The notes under the pieces are model-generated. The model ran no database searches and was not told the DNA's origin. It worked only from the letters and a program-made list of their open reading frames with translations. Shown in pieces: positions 1 to 8,822 of a DNA stretch of 64,000 bases. Position 1 is the stretch's first letter. Each line of letters starts with the position of its first letter. Source of the stretch: Crossiella sp. CA-258035. GTDB lineage: Bacteria; Actinomycetota; Actinomycetes; Mycobacteriales; Pseudonocardiaceae. The stretch is taken from contig NZ_CP116413.1 in the NCBI RefSeq assembly GCF_030064675.1, positions 3,752,001 through 3,816,000 of the forward strand, in the 5' to 3' direction. A program made the position numbers and the translations under genes.

Positions 1-2
1 GC

Positions 3-731
3 CTGCACGGCAGCTCCTCCTACCGGGTGCCCTGGCTCTTCGACGAGGAGTCCACCCCGGTGCTGCGGTTCTTCACCCGGCTCAAGGCCCGGCTGATGCC
101 GTACCTGTTCGCCGCGGCGGTGCAGGCGCACACCGAGGGCGTGCCGGTGCTGCGGGCGATGGCGCTGGAGTTCCCCGAGGACCCGGCCTGCGCGCACCTG
201 GAGCGGCAGTACCTGCTCGGCGAGGACCTGTTGGTGGCACCGGTGTTCAGCGCCGATGGCGAGGTCTCCTACTACCTGCCCGAGGGCACCTGGACCGATG
301 TGCTGACCGGCGAGGCGGTGCCGGGCGGGCGGTGGCTGCGGCGGCGCTACGACTTCCAGTCCCTGCCGCTGCTGGCCAGGCCCGGCTCGGTGATCCCGTT
401 CGGCGCGGTGGATGACCGGCCGGACTACGACTACGCCGAGGGCGTGACCCTGCACGTGCACCAGCTCGCCGACGGGACGCGGGTACGCACCAGGGTGCCG
501 GAGGTCTCCGGCGCGACCGCGGTGGTCTTCGACACCGCGCGGATGGGGCGCACGGTCATGGTGCAGGCCGACCGGGAGGTCACCGGCTGGCGGGTGCTGC
601 TGGTCGGAATCGGCTCGGTGCGCTCGGTCGACGGCGGGCGGAGCTCCGCGCACCCGCACGGCACGCTCATCGAGGCGGACAGCTCGGTGGTCACGGTGGT
701 CCAGGGGAGCGACGATGATCAAGATCACTGA
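3..731 (+). CDS. GH31 alpha-xylosidase, C-terminal part (cut by window edge)
   Basis: The reading frame is open from the first complete codon and ends at 731; the start lies left of the window. The visible 242 residues are the end of a GH31 catalytic barrel followed by the beta-sandwich domains. A block like FFTRLKARLMPYLF is followed by the GEDLLVAPVF strand that closes the YicI-type active-site domain, then the WTDVLTGE and LPLLARPGSVIPFG segments seen in family alpha-xylosidases. The nucleophile and acid/base lie in the missing part, so activity cannot be checked. The known family role is removal of alpha-xylosyl units from xyloglucan oligosaccharides (YicI/XylS type), usually in the cytoplasm. 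The stop overlaps the next gene by 17 bases, so the LacI repressor is very probably cotranscribed. Alpha-glucosidase specificity is the main alternative. Confidence 0.85.
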   Translation: MHGSSSYRVPWLFDEESTPVLRFFTRLKARLMPYLFAAAVQAHTEGVPVLRAMALEFPEDPACAHLERQYLLGEDLLVAPVFSADGEVSYYLPEGTWTDVLTGEAVPGGRWLRRRYDFQSLPLLARPGSVIPFGAVDDRPDYDYAEGVTLHVHQLADGTRVRTRVPEVSGATAVVFDTARMGRTVMVQADREVTGWRVLLVGIGSVRSVDGGRSSAHPHGTLIEADSSVVTVVQGSDDDQDH

Positions 732-1722
732 CGTGGCCCGGCACGCCGGGGTGTCGCCGAGCACGGTGTCCTACGTGCTCAGCGGCAAGCGGTCGATCTC
801 GGAGGAGACCGCGCGCCGGGTGGAGGAGAGCATCCGGGTGCTGGGCTACCGCCCGCACGCCGGGGCCAGGTCGCTGGCCAGCAGCCGGGCCAAGGTCTTC
901 GCGCTGGTGATCCCGTTGCGCAGCGGGGTGCACGTGCCGGTGATGATGCGCTTCGTGGCCGCGGTGGCCACCGCCGCCCGGCGGCACGACCACGACGTGC
1001 TGCTGCTGACCCAGGAGGAGGGCGCGGAGGGACTGCGCCGGGTCGCCCGCTCCGCGCTGGCGGACGCTTTTGTGCTGATGGACGTGCAGCTGCACGACGA
1101 GCGGCTGCCGGTGCTGCGGGAGCTGGACCGGCCCGCGGTGCTCATCGGCCTGCCCGCGGAGGACTACGGCTTCACCTGTGTGGACCTGGACTTCGCCGCG
1201 GCGGGGGAGCGCTGCGTGCGGCACCTGGCCGCGCTGGGGCACCGGGAGGTCGTGCTGATCGGCTCTCCGCCGGAGGTCTACGCCAGGGAGACCGGCTTCG
1301 CCGCCAGGGTCCGGGACGGCCTGCAGCGGACCGCCCGCCACCTGGGCGTGCGCACCACGGTCTACCCCTGCGCGGCCGACCCCGAGGCAGCCCGCGCACT
1401 GGCCAGGGCGGTGCTGCGGGAACGGCCGGAGGCCACCTCGCTGGTGGTGCACAACGAGTTCGTGCTGGAGGCGCTGCTGGCCGAGCTGGGCCGGGCCGGC
1501 GTGCTGGTGCCCAGGGACCTCTCGGTGCTGGCGCTGTGCCCCGACGAGCAGGCCGAGCGCGCCGCCGTCCCGCTCACCTCGGTCGCCATACCCGCCGAGG
1601 AGCTGGGCGAGCGGGCCGTGGAGCTGCTGGTGGCCAAGCTGGACGGCCACGAACCACCCAGGACCGCGCTGCTGCCGCCCCGGCTGACCGAGCGGGCCAG
1701 CACCGCGTCCCCGCGCGCCTGA
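715..1722 (+). CDS. LacI-family transcriptional repressor
   Basis: A 335-residue protein of normal LacI length. Residues 3-50 hold the DNA-binding helix-turn-helix (ITDVARHAGVSPSTVSYVLS) and the hinge helix (GARSLAS), followed by the periplasmic-binding-protein-like effector domain. The ATG lies inside the end of the GH31 gene, indicating translational coupling. It sits between GH31 and GH3 genes, so it probably senses a hemicellulose oligosaccharide and represses this operon. It is strikingly similar along its whole length to the LacI protein at 45765-46769: near-identical recognition helix, shared VDLDFAAAG-type and PLTSVAIP segments. The two may therefore read similar operators, such as the AAGCGCTT-core palindromes at 31325 and 43512. 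The effector is unknown. Confidence 0.93.
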   Translation: MIKITDVARHAGVSPSTVSYVLSGKRSISEETARRVEESIRVLGYRPHAGARSLASSRAKVFALVIPLRSGVHVPVMMRFVAAVATAARRHDHDVLLLTQEEGAEGLRRVARSALADAFVLMDVQLHDERLPVLRELDRPAVLIGLPAEDYGFTCVDLDFAAAGERCVRHLAALGHREVVLIGSPPEVYARETGFAARVRDGLQRTARHLGVRTTVYPCAADPEAARALARAVLRERPEATSLVVHNEFVLEALLAELGRAGVLVPRDLSVLALCPDEQAERAAVPLTSVAIPAEELGERAVELLVAKLDGHEPPRTALLPPRLTERASTASPRA

Positions 1723-1749
1723 AACCCTGCCAGAACAAGGAGAACCAGC

Positions 1750-4728
1750 GTGGCTGCCCTGTCCCCAACGAGGAGAGGCCGCACCGGCCGCGGACTTGCC
1801 GCGCTGCTCGCGGTGCTGGCCTGCGCCAGTGTGCTCGCCCCTGCCGCCCAGGCCGAGCCGGACCACCGGTTCCGCGATCCCCGGCTGCCCTTGCCGACCA
1901 GGGTCGATGACCTGCTGCGGCGGCTGACCCTGCCGGAGAAGGTCTCCCTGCTGCACCAGTACCAACCGGCCATCCCGCGGCTGGGCGTGCGCTCGTTCAA
2001 GACCGGCACCGAGGCCCTGCACGGCATCGGCTGGTCCACCGACAGGTCCACCGGCGGTTCGGTGGTGACCGCGGCAGGCACCGTTTTCCCGCAGGCGATC
2101 GGGCTGGCCAGCACCTGGAACCCGGAGCTCGTCCGGCAGGTCGGCGCGGTGGTGGGCACCGAGGCCCGCGGCTACCACGCGGAGAACCCGGACGTGTGGG
2201 GACTCCAGCTGTGGGCGCCGGTGGTCAACCTGCTGCGCGATCCGCGCTGGGGCCGCAACGAGGAGGGCTACGCCGAGGACGCGCACCTCACCGGCGTGCT
2301 CTCCACCGCCTACGGCAAGGGCGTGCAGGGACCGGACCCGGACCGGCTGCGCGCGGCCCCGGTGCTCAAGCACTACCTGGCCAACAACAACGAGACCCGG
2401 CGCACCACCACCTCCTCGAACCTGCCGCCGAGGGTGAAGAAGGAGTACGAGGAGGCCGCGTTCCGGGCCGCGATCTCCGCGGACGCGGCCACCGGCGTGA
2501 TGATGGCCTACAACCTCATCAACGGCCGCCCGGCCACCGCGCACGCCGACGCCAACGAGGTGGTCCGCTCCTGGACCAAGCGGGAGCTGTTCAACGTCAC
2601 CGACGCCGCCGGGCCGAACAACCTGGTGCGGTCGCAGCGGTACTACGCCGACCGGGCCGAGGCCGACGCGGCCACGCTCAAGGCCGGGGTGGAGAGCTTC
2701 ACCGTCGACGACACCGACTCCAGCAAGACCATCAACGCGGTGACCACCGCGCTGTCGCGAGGGCTGATCGCGGAGTCCGATGTGGACACCGCGGTGCGGC
2801 GGATGCTGAGCGTGCGGTTCCGGCTCGGCGAGTTCGACCCGGATGGCGGACCGTACGGGCACATCACCAAGGACGTGGTGAACAGCCCCGAACACCAGCG
2901 GCTCAACCGCAAGGCCGCGGCCGAGGCCATGGTGCTGCTGAAGAACGAGCGCGGCACGCTGCCGCTGGATCCGGCGCGGGCCAAGAAGGTCGCGGTGGTC
3001 GGGCCGCTGGCCGACACCCTCTACACCGACTGGTACTCCGGCTCGCTGCCCTACCGGGTCACCCCGCGCCAGGGCATCGCCGAGCGGCTGGGCGCGGGCG
3101 GCTCGGTCGCCTTCGACGAGGGCGTGGACCGGATCGCGCTGCGCACCCCGGACGGCCGCTACGTCACCGCCCCGGCCGACGGCTCCGCGCTGACCGTGAC
3201 CGGCGCGGGCGCCGGGCAGCACTTCGACTCCTTCGACTGGGGCGAGGGCGTGCTCGCGCTGCGCGCGGCGGCCAACAACCGTTACGTCTCCTACGGTTCC
3301 GGCGGCACCCTGGTGAGCAACGCCGAGCAGCCCATCGGCTGGTACGTCCAGCAGCAGTTCAAGCTCACCCCGCACGGCGGCGGCCACGTGCTGGAGTACG
3401 CGGGCAACGAGACCGACGAAGGCTGGTTCGGCGACAAGAAGTACGTGGTGGCCGGGGCCGACGGCAGGCTCACGGTGAGCGCGGCGACCCCGGCCGCGGC
3501 GACCACCTTCACCAGGGAGACCGTCAGCAGCGGGGTCGAGCAGGCGGTGCGGGCGGTGCGCGGCGCGGACGCGGCGGTGGTCGTGGTGGGCAGCATGCCG
3601 TTCATCAGCGGCCGCGAGGACGACGACCGCGCGGACCTCAACCTCGCGGCGGGACAACAGGAACTGGTCGAGGCGGTGCGCGCGGCCAACCCGAACACCG
3701 TCGTGGTGCTGGAGAACAGCTACCCGTCCACGATCAACTGGATCCAGCAGCACGTGCCCTCGGTGCTGTGGACCTCGCACGCCGGCGCGGAGACCGGCCG
3801 CGCGCTGGCCGACGTGCTCTTCGGCGCGCACAACCCGACCGGGCGGCTCACCCAGACCTGGTACCGCTCCGAGCGGGACCTGCCCAGCCTGTTCGACTAC
3901 GACATCATCAAGAACGACCGCACCTACCAGTACTTCCGCGGCGACCCGCTCTACCCGTTCGGCCACGGCCTGTCCTACACCGAGTTCGACTACCGGAACC
4001 TGCGGCTGGACAAACCGGTGGTGGCCGCCGACGGCGAGGTGACGGTGAGCGTGCAGGTCACCAACACCGGTGCGCGGGCGGGGGAGGAGGTCGTGCAGCT
4101 CTACACCCACCAGCGCGCCTCCCGGGACAAGCAGCCGCTGCGGCAGCTGCGCGGGTTCGACCGGGTGCGCCTGAACCCCGGTGAGACCAGGACGGTGCGG
4201 CTGACCCTGCGCGCGGCCGACCTCGCGCACTGGGACGTCACCCGCAACCGCTGGGTGGTGGAGACCAGTCCGCGGGACATCATGGTCGGCCGCTCCGCCA
4301 CCGACATCCGGCAGCGCGCGACGTTGTTCGTGCACGGGGAGACCATCCCGCCGCGCGAGCTGACCGGCCCGGCCCGCGCCGTCGACTTCGACGACTACCG
4401 GGGCGTGGACCTGGTCGATGAGACCAAGGCCCGCGGCGACGCGGTCGGCGCCACCGCCGGCGACTGGATCAAGTTCAGCGACGTGCGGCTCAACGCCAAG
4501 ACCCTCACCGCCGCGGTGGCCAGGGCGGCGCCAGGGGAGACCACCGTGCAGCTGCGGCTGGACGACCCGGTGCGCGGTCCGGTGATCGGCACCGCCACGG
4601 TGCCCAGCACCGGCGACGCCTACCGCTACACCACCATCACCGCGCCGCTGACCGGCGCGCACGGCCGCCGGGACGTGTACCTGGTCTTCGGCGGCGACCT
4701 GCGGATCAGCTCCCTTTCCCTGCGCTGA
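1750..4728 (+). CDS. Secreted GH3 glycosidase with internal trefoil-like insert and CBM6-like tail
   Basis: A 992-residue protein with a GTG start behind an AAGGAG ribosome site and an Ala-rich Sec signal ending near APAAQA (about residue 35). The GH3 TIM-barrel domain follows; D285 in the NVTDAAG segment is the likely nucleophile. The second GH3 domain carries the GREDDDR segment with E623 as likely acid/base. Between them, about residues 455-590, lies an inserted repeat-rich block (RYVTAPADG, RYVSYGSGG, KYVVAGADG) resembling fascin/beta-trefoil folds. A fibronectin-III-like domain (VTNTGARAGEEVVQLY) and a C-terminal CBM6-like sandwich (VDFDDYRGVDLVDETKARGD) complete it. Typical activities are beta-glucosidase, beta-xylosidase or arabinofuranosidase; substrate cannot be decided. 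The partial gene at 62134 has the same layout. It is 27 bases after the LacI stop. Confidence 0.9.
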   Translation: MAALSPTRRGRTGRGLAALLAVLACASVLAPAAQAEPDHRFRDPRLPLPTRVDDLLRRLTLPEKVSLLHQYQPAIPRLGVRSFKTGTEALHGIGWSTDRSTGGSVVTAAGTVFPQAIGLASTWNPELVRQVGAVVGTEARGYHAENPDVWGLQLWAPVVNLLRDPRWGRNEEGYAEDAHLTGVLSTAYGKGVQGPDPDRLRAAPVLKHYLANNNETRRTTTSSNLPPRVKKEYEEAAFRAAISADAATGVMMAYNLINGRPATAHADANEVVRSWTKRELFNVTDAAGPNNLVRSQRYYADRAEADAATLKAGVESFTVDDTDSSKTINAVTTALSRGLIAESDVDTAVRRMLSVRFRLGEFDPDGGPYGHITKDVVNSPEHQRLNRKAAAEAMVLLKNERGTLPLDPARAKKVAVVGPLADTLYTDWYSGSLPYRVTPRQGIAERLGAGGSVAFDEGVDRIALRTPDGRYVTAPADGSALTVTGAGAGQHFDSFDWGEGVLALRAAANNRYVSYGSGGTLVSNAEQPIGWYVQQQFKLTPHGGGHVLEYAGNETDEGWFGDKKYVVAGADGRLTVSAATPAAATTFTRETVSSGVEQAVRAVRGADAAVVVVGSMPFISGREDDDRADLNLAAGQQELVEAVRAANPNTVVVLENSYPSTINWIQQHVPSVLWTSHAGAETGRALADVLFGAHNPTGRLTQTWYRSERDLPSLFDYDIIKNDRTYQYFRGDPLYPFGHGLSYTEFDYRNLRLDKPVVAADGEVTVSVQVTNTGARAGEEVVQLYTHQRASRDKQPLRQLRGFDRVRLNPGETRTVRLTLRAADLAHWDVTRNRWVVETSPRDIMVGRSATDIRQRATLFVHGETIPPRELTGPARAVDFDDYRGVDLVDETKARGDAVGATAGDWIKFSDVRLNAKTLTAAVARAAPGETTVQLRLDDPVRGPVIGTATVPSTGDAYRYTTITAPLTGAHGRRDVYLVFGGDLRISSLSLR

Positions 4729-4742
4729 CAAGGGGTCCGGCC

Positions 4743-6047
4743 ATGCGAACGAGGCTCACCGCGGCAGGGCTGGCACTGGCCCTCTCGCTCACCCTGCCCA
4801 CCACCCCCGCCATGGCCGCGGGCGGCGGTTTCTCGGTGCTCACCTACAACATCGCCGGACTGCCCGAGGGACTCTCCTCGGGCAACCCGGCGGTCAACAC
4901 CCCGCTGATCAGTCCCCGGCTCGCGCCCTACGACGTGGTGGCCGTGCAGGAGGACTTCGACTACCACGCCGCCCTCTACGCCGGGGACAACCACCCGCAC
5001 CGCACCGCCACCAGCGGCGGGGCCGGGCTCGGAGACGGGCTCAACACCCTGTCCGCGTTCCCGGTGCAGGACTTCACCAGGGTCACCTGGTCCGCGTGCA
5101 ACGGCACGGACTGCCTGACCCCCAAGGGTTTCACCGTCTCCCGGCTGCGGGTGGCCGAGGGCGTGCACCTGGACCACTACAACCTGCACGCCAACGCGGG
5201 CAGCACCGAGGCCGACCTGGCCGCCCGCCGGGCGAACATCACCCAGCTGACCCGGTTCATCGCCACCCACTCCGCGGGCAACGCGGTGCTGGTCACCGGC
5301 GACACCAACACCCGCTACACCCGCACCGGCGACAACATCCGCGAGCTGGTCACGGGCGCGGGCCTGACCGATCCCTGGGTCGAGCTGGTCCGTGGCGGGC
5401 AGCCCCCGGCGGCGGGCGCACCGGCGCTGGTGTGCGACCCGGCCGCGGTCACCGATGAGTGCGAGGTGGTGGACAAGATCTTCTACCGGGGCAACCGGCT
5501 GCTCCGGCTCAGCGCGCGCTCCTACCACAACGAGCACGCCAAGTTCCTGGACGCCAAGGGAAAGCCGCTCTCCGACCACTACCCGCACCTGACCAGGTTC
5601 GAGTTCACCCTGGCCGAGGGCATCCGGCTCAGCGACCACTTCGGCGGCCCGCACGGCACGCCGTTCACCGACCTGGACCGGGTCAGCGGCCCGCTGGCCG
5701 AACGCTCGGTGCTGCTGCGCGGCGCGGAACGCCTGGACGCGGTGGAGCTGACCCGCGCGGACGGCGCCACCCTGCGGCACGGCGGTTCCGGCGGCACTGC
5801 GAACACGCTGACCCTGGCTGCCGGTGAGCGCCTGATCCGGCTGACCCTGACCAAGGGCCAGCACTCCGGCCGCACCAGGATCTTCTCCGCGCAGCTGGCC
5901 ACCGACCGGGGGCGGGTGGTCAGCGCGGGGCGGCCGACCGGCGACGCGGTGACGTTCACCGCGCCGCCGGGCTGGCGCATCGCCGGGTTCACCGGCCGGG
6001 CCGGTGCGGAGGTCGACCAGCTGGGCGTGATCTACCTGCCCGGCTGA
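4743..6047 (+). CDS. Secreted endonuclease/exonuclease/phosphatase-family protein with jacalin-like C-terminus
   Basis: A 434-residue exported protein (signal ending near PAMA, about residue 25). Residues 30-280 are an EEP-superfamily metal-dependent phosphoesterase: LTYNIAGLP at the start, the metal Glu in VVAVQED, GDTN in the core and the terminal SDHYPH with the catalytic His. The family includes sphingomyelinase C, DNase I and phospholipases; the extracellular form with these motifs most resembles bacterial sphingomyelinase-like enzymes. Residues 285-434 start with IRLSDHFGGPHG and repeat beta segments like a jacalin-type lectin fold, probably a carbohydrate-binding module. Only 14 bases separate it from GH3, so it is likely in the same operon, although a phosphodiesterase is unusual there. 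Substrate unknown. Confidence 0.8.
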   Translation: MRTRLTAAGLALALSLTLPTTPAMAAGGGFSVLTYNIAGLPEGLSSGNPAVNTPLISPRLAPYDVVAVQEDFDYHAALYAGDNHPHRTATSGGAGLGDGLNTLSAFPVQDFTRVTWSACNGTDCLTPKGFTVSRLRVAEGVHLDHYNLHANAGSTEADLAARRANITQLTRFIATHSAGNAVLVTGDTNTRYTRTGDNIRELVTGAGLTDPWVELVRGGQPPAAGAPALVCDPAAVTDECEVVDKIFYRGNRLLRLSARSYHNEHAKFLDAKGKPLSDHYPHLTRFEFTLAEGIRLSDHFGGPHGTPFTDLDRVSGPLAERSVLLRGAERLDAVELTRADGATLRHGGSGGTANTLTLAAGERLIRLTLTKGQHSGRTRIFSAQLATDRGRVVSAGRPTGDAVTFTAPPGWRIAGFTGRAGAEVDQLGVIYLPG

Positions 6048-6060
6048 CCGGCGCGGGACC

Positions 6061-7566
6061 TCACTCCGCCTTGACCACGTGCACGTCCAAGCCTGCCTCG
6101 CGGTGCCGGGCCACCCAGTGGTCGATGGCCTGACCGCAGGCCTGGTCCAGGTGCCGCAAACCGGTGAGGTCCAGCCGCACGTGCTTGGTCAGCGGCAGGC
6201 CTTCCAGCACCGCGAGCAGCCTGGGCAACCGCAGGAAGGTCGCGTTGCCGCGCAGCACGACCACCTCGTCCTCGGAGCCCCGCGGGGTGACCGTCACCGA
6301 CAGGTGCGAGACGTCCCACGCGGTCTTGAGCACCGCGGCCAGCAGCCCGGCCAGGGTGCCGGTGAGCAGGTCGGTGCTCACGATCAGCCCCGCGGTGAGC
6401 ACCAGGATGGCGCCCTCGGCCCGGTCGGCGCGCAGCATCTCCGCCACCGCGCGCAGGCCCAGCAGCTTCCAGCCCGCGTGCACCAGCAGCGCGGCCAGCA
6501 CCGCGGCAGGCAGGTAGGTCAGCAGGCCCGGCAGCAGTGCCGCGAACAGCAGCAGCCACACCCCGTGCAGCACCCGGCTGGCCTTGGTGCGCGCGCCCGC
6601 GTTGACGTTGGCCGCGCTGCGCACGATCACCGCGGTCATCGGCAGCGCGCCCAGCAGGCCGCACACCGTGTTGCCCACGCCCTGCGCGACCAGTTCCTGG
6701 TTGTACTGGGTGCGCGGACCGCTGTGCATGCGGTCCACCGCGGCCGCGCTGAACAGGCTCTCCGCCGAGGACACCAGCGCGAACACCAGCGCCGAGCCCA
6801 GCACCCCGGCATCCAGCAGCGAGAAGTTCGGCAGCTGGACCTGCTCGAGGAGGTTGCCCACCTGGATGCGCTGGACGTCCAGCCCGGCGAGAAGCGCGAC
6901 GGCCGCCGCGACGACCACGCCGACCAGCATGCCCGGCACGACGCGCAGGCGTTGCGGCGCGCGCTGCCACAGCGTCATCACCACGACGGTGAGCACGCCT
7001 ACCGCCAGCGCGCTCAGTCCGGCCGGGGTGGTCAGCGCCGACTCCACCAGCCCCGGCAGCCCGGCCGCCTTCGCCCAGGTGCTCACCGGCTGGGCGGCAC
7101 CGGCTAACGGGTAGAGCTGGCCGAGGATGAGCACCAGCCCGATGCCGGCCAGCATGCCCTGCACGACGGCGGGGGAGATGGCGCGGAACCAGGTGCCGCA
7201 GCGCAGCGCGCCGAGCAGCACCTGCAACAGCCCGGCGCCGAGCACGATCAGGCCGAGCGCGCCGAGGCCGTGCTTGGCCACCGCGTCGGCCACCAGCACG
7301 GTGAGCCCGGCCGCCGGGCCGCTGACCTGCAAGCTGCTGCCCGGCAGCAGGCCGACCACGATACCGCCGACGATGCCGGTCACGATGCCCAGCTCGGCGG
7401 GCACCCCGGAGGCCACCGCCACGCCGACGCACAGCGGCAGGGCCACCAGGAACACCACCAGCGAGGCGCCGAGGTCCTGGCCGAAGGTCTGCCGCCAGCC
7501 GGGGCGGCGGGGCGGGAGAGCGTGTTGTTGGGTGGGTTCGATCGTCCTGGTCACGGCCGGCCTCAC
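6061..7566 (-). CDS. SulP-family anion transporter with STAS domain
   Basis: A 501-residue polytopic membrane protein. From residue 25 on there are about ten to twelve hydrophobic helices, with the family opening (GASLVVFLVALPLCVGVAVASGVP) and the central NTVCGLLGALPMTAVIVRSAANVNAGARTK region. A STAS domain with a LDLTGLRHLDQACGQAI segment closes the protein. SulP proteins carry sulfate, bicarbonate or dicarboxylates. The start codon overlaps the carbonic anhydrase stop in a GTGA, and that pairing is the known signature of SulP-type bicarbonate uptake (BicA-like) or CO2 scavenging. Bicarbonate as substrate is inferred from the neighbour. It converges on the phosphoesterase gene with a 13-base gap. 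Confidence 0.93.
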   Translation of the reverse strand: MRPAVTRTIEPTQQHALPPRRPGWRQTFGQDLGASLVVFLVALPLCVGVAVASGVPAELGIVTGIVGGIVVGLLPGSSLQVSGPAAGLTVLVADAVAKHGLGALGLIVLGAGLLQVLLGALRCGTWFRAISPAVVQGMLAGIGLVLILGQLYPLAGAAQPVSTWAKAAGLPGLVESALTTPAGLSALAVGVLTVVVMTLWQRAPQRLRVVPGMLVGVVVAAAVALLAGLDVQRIQVGNLLEQVQLPNFSLLDAGVLGSALVFALVSSAESLFSAAAVDRMHSGPRTQYNQELVAQGVGNTVCGLLGALPMTAVIVRSAANVNAGARTKASRVLHGVWLLLFAALLPGLLTYLPAAVLAALLVHAGWKLLGLRAVAEMLRADRAEGAILVLTAGLIVSTDLLTGTLAGLLAAVLKTAWDVSHLSVTVTPRGSEDEVVVLRGNATFLRLPRLLAVLEGLPLTKHVRLDLTGLRHLDQACGQAIDHWVARHREAGLDVHVVKAE

Positions 7567-8150
7567 AGCGGCTGGAAGGTCGAGGCCGCGGCCGGGGTCA
7601 GCACGGCCCCGGTCTCGATGTCGTAGAACCAGCCGTGCACCCGCAGCTCACCGGCCTCGACCCGCTCGCGGACGAACGGGTAGGCCTCCAGCGTGCGCAA
7701 CTGCGCGAGCAGGTGCCGCTGCCCCTCCTCGCGCAGCGCCGGATCCGCCGCGGTGGCCGCGGCGGGCAGACGGTGGTGCTTGGCGAGCCAGCCGCGCATG
7801 GTGGGCAGGTGGTCGATGGCCGCGCCGTGCAGCGCGCTGACCGCGCCGCAGTGCGAGTGCCCGCACACGATCACCTCGGGCACCCGGAGCCCGACCACGG
7901 CGAACTCGATGGTGGCCATCTCGCTGGTGGGGGCGTCTTCGCGGTATTCGGGAATGACGTTCCCCGCGGTGCGAAGTTCGAACAGGTTGCCCGCTTCGGC
8001 TCCGGTGATGGCCGAGGGGACGATGCGCGAGTCCGCGCAGGTGATGAACAAGGCGGTGGGCTGCTGACCGGCCGCGAGGCTGCGACCCGCGTTCTCCGGA
8101 CGCCGGACGGGGTGTTCGCGGGCGCGTTCGATCAGGCGACGGATATCCAT
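7563..8150 (-). CDS. Beta-class carbonic anhydrase
   Basis: About 195 residues. The zinc-site motifs are intact: CADSRIVP (first Cys and the Asp-Arg dyad) and CGHSHCGAVSAL (His and second Cys), plus the LFELRTAGN segment of beta-class enzymes. It interconverts CO2 and bicarbonate in the cytoplasm. I chose the ATG at 8150 because a GAGGG ribosome site lies about seven bases upstream; a GTG at 8162 would add four residues. The stop codon is shared with the SulP start (4-base overlap), so the two are translationally coupled and probably act together in bicarbonate supply. Confidence 0.95.
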   Translation of the reverse strand: MDIRRLIERAREHPVRRPENAGRSLAAGQQPTALFITCADSRIVPSAITGAEAGNLFELRTAGNVIPEYREDAPTSEMATIEFAVVGLRVPEVIVCGHSHCGAVSALHGAAIDHLPTMRGWLAKHHRLPAAATAADPALREEGQRHLLAQLRTLEAYPFVRERVEAGELRVHGWFYDIETGAVLTPAAASTFQPL

Positions 8151-8205
8151 GGGATCCCTCACTGTGCATTGTGTGTGTTCAGCTGTTCAGCGACATCCGT
8201 GCTGA

Positions 8206-8589
8206 TCAGTTCCGGAACACCTGTAATGCCGGAGGTGAGGTCAGTTCGCGCAGGTGCTCGGCCGGTCGCACCCGGTGTGGCGGGCGGTGCGCGTCCGGCC
8301 GGATGTCGTGCGCGGGGCGTTGTGCGGCAAGGAGTTCAGTGGCTGGGCGGGGCCGGCGGGCGACCAGGCGGGCGGGCGCCTCCCTGGCGGCCTTGCGCGG
8401 GAATTCCTCTTTCGGGCTTTCCTTCGCGGGCTTGTGGCCCTCTTTGGCCGGGTGGTGGCTTTCCTTCGACGGCTCGGGGCTGTGCGGGCCGGACAATGGC
8501 AGCACGGCGGCGTTCTCGACGAGGGGCTCGCAGGCCGGGGTGAGCACACCCAGCAGGCTCAGCACAATCGCGAGCAAGACCGCGCGCAC
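8206..8589 (-). CDS. Small exported basic/proline-rich protein, unknown function
   Basis: A 127-residue ORF beginning at a GTG with a strong GGGAGGGGAGGAC ribosome site. The first 22 residues are a hydrophobic export signal (VRAVLLAIVLSLLGVLTPACEP) with a Cys near the cleavage region, so it could be a lipoprotein, although the lipobox (LTPAC) is imperfect. The rest is low complexity: Lys/Glu/Pro/His-rich repeats (KESHHPAKEGHKPAKESPKEE) and then Arg/Pro-rich, probably disordered and extracytoplasmic. I do not recognise a family. It lies 55 bases upstream of the carbonic anhydrase on the same strand and may head that operon. An upstream in-frame start would destroy the N-terminal signal, so the GTG is preferred. 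Confidence 0.6.
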   Translation of the reverse strand: MRAVLLAIVLSLLGVLTPACEPLVENAAVLPLSGPHSPEPSKESHHPAKEGHKPAKESPKEEFPRKAAREAPARLVARRPRPATELLAAQRPAHDIRPDAHRPPHRVRPAEHLRELTSPPALQVFRN

Positions 8590-8786
8590 TGTCCTCCCCT
8601 CCCGGACTCGTCCTTGATCATACTGTCCAGCGGTGATTCGGAAAAGTCGAGTTCTGCGTCGTGAATTTCCGAAGAATTTCCGCATTCTGAGACGCGCGCC
8701 GTTGCGCGCCGAATGCTTCGCCAATCATCCCAGCATACCCGGTGTACTGCCAACCCCTCTTGACGGGGATGGCCCGGGAGGGCTAG

Positions 8787-8802
8787 ATGTTTACGTAAAC
8801 AT
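8787..8802. promoter_or_regulatory. Perfect 16-bp palindrome, probable LacI-type operator
   Basis: ATGTTTACGTAAACAT is fully symmetrical and lies 20 bases upstream of the GH30 start at 8823, in an otherwise GC-rich gap. Its size, central CG and position match operators of LacI-family repressors. It is the first control site of the arabinogalactan locus and differs in core from the AAGCGCTT sites elsewhere in the window. Confidence 0.7.
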
Positions 8803-8822
8803 AACCTGCCGACGGGAACCCG

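Noticed and set aside
691-4731. 1346-residue minus-strand open frame opposite the GH3 gene
   Set aside because: It is Gly/Arg/Val/His-rich with no domain, antisense to a clearly coding GH3. Long antisense frames are expected at this GC content.
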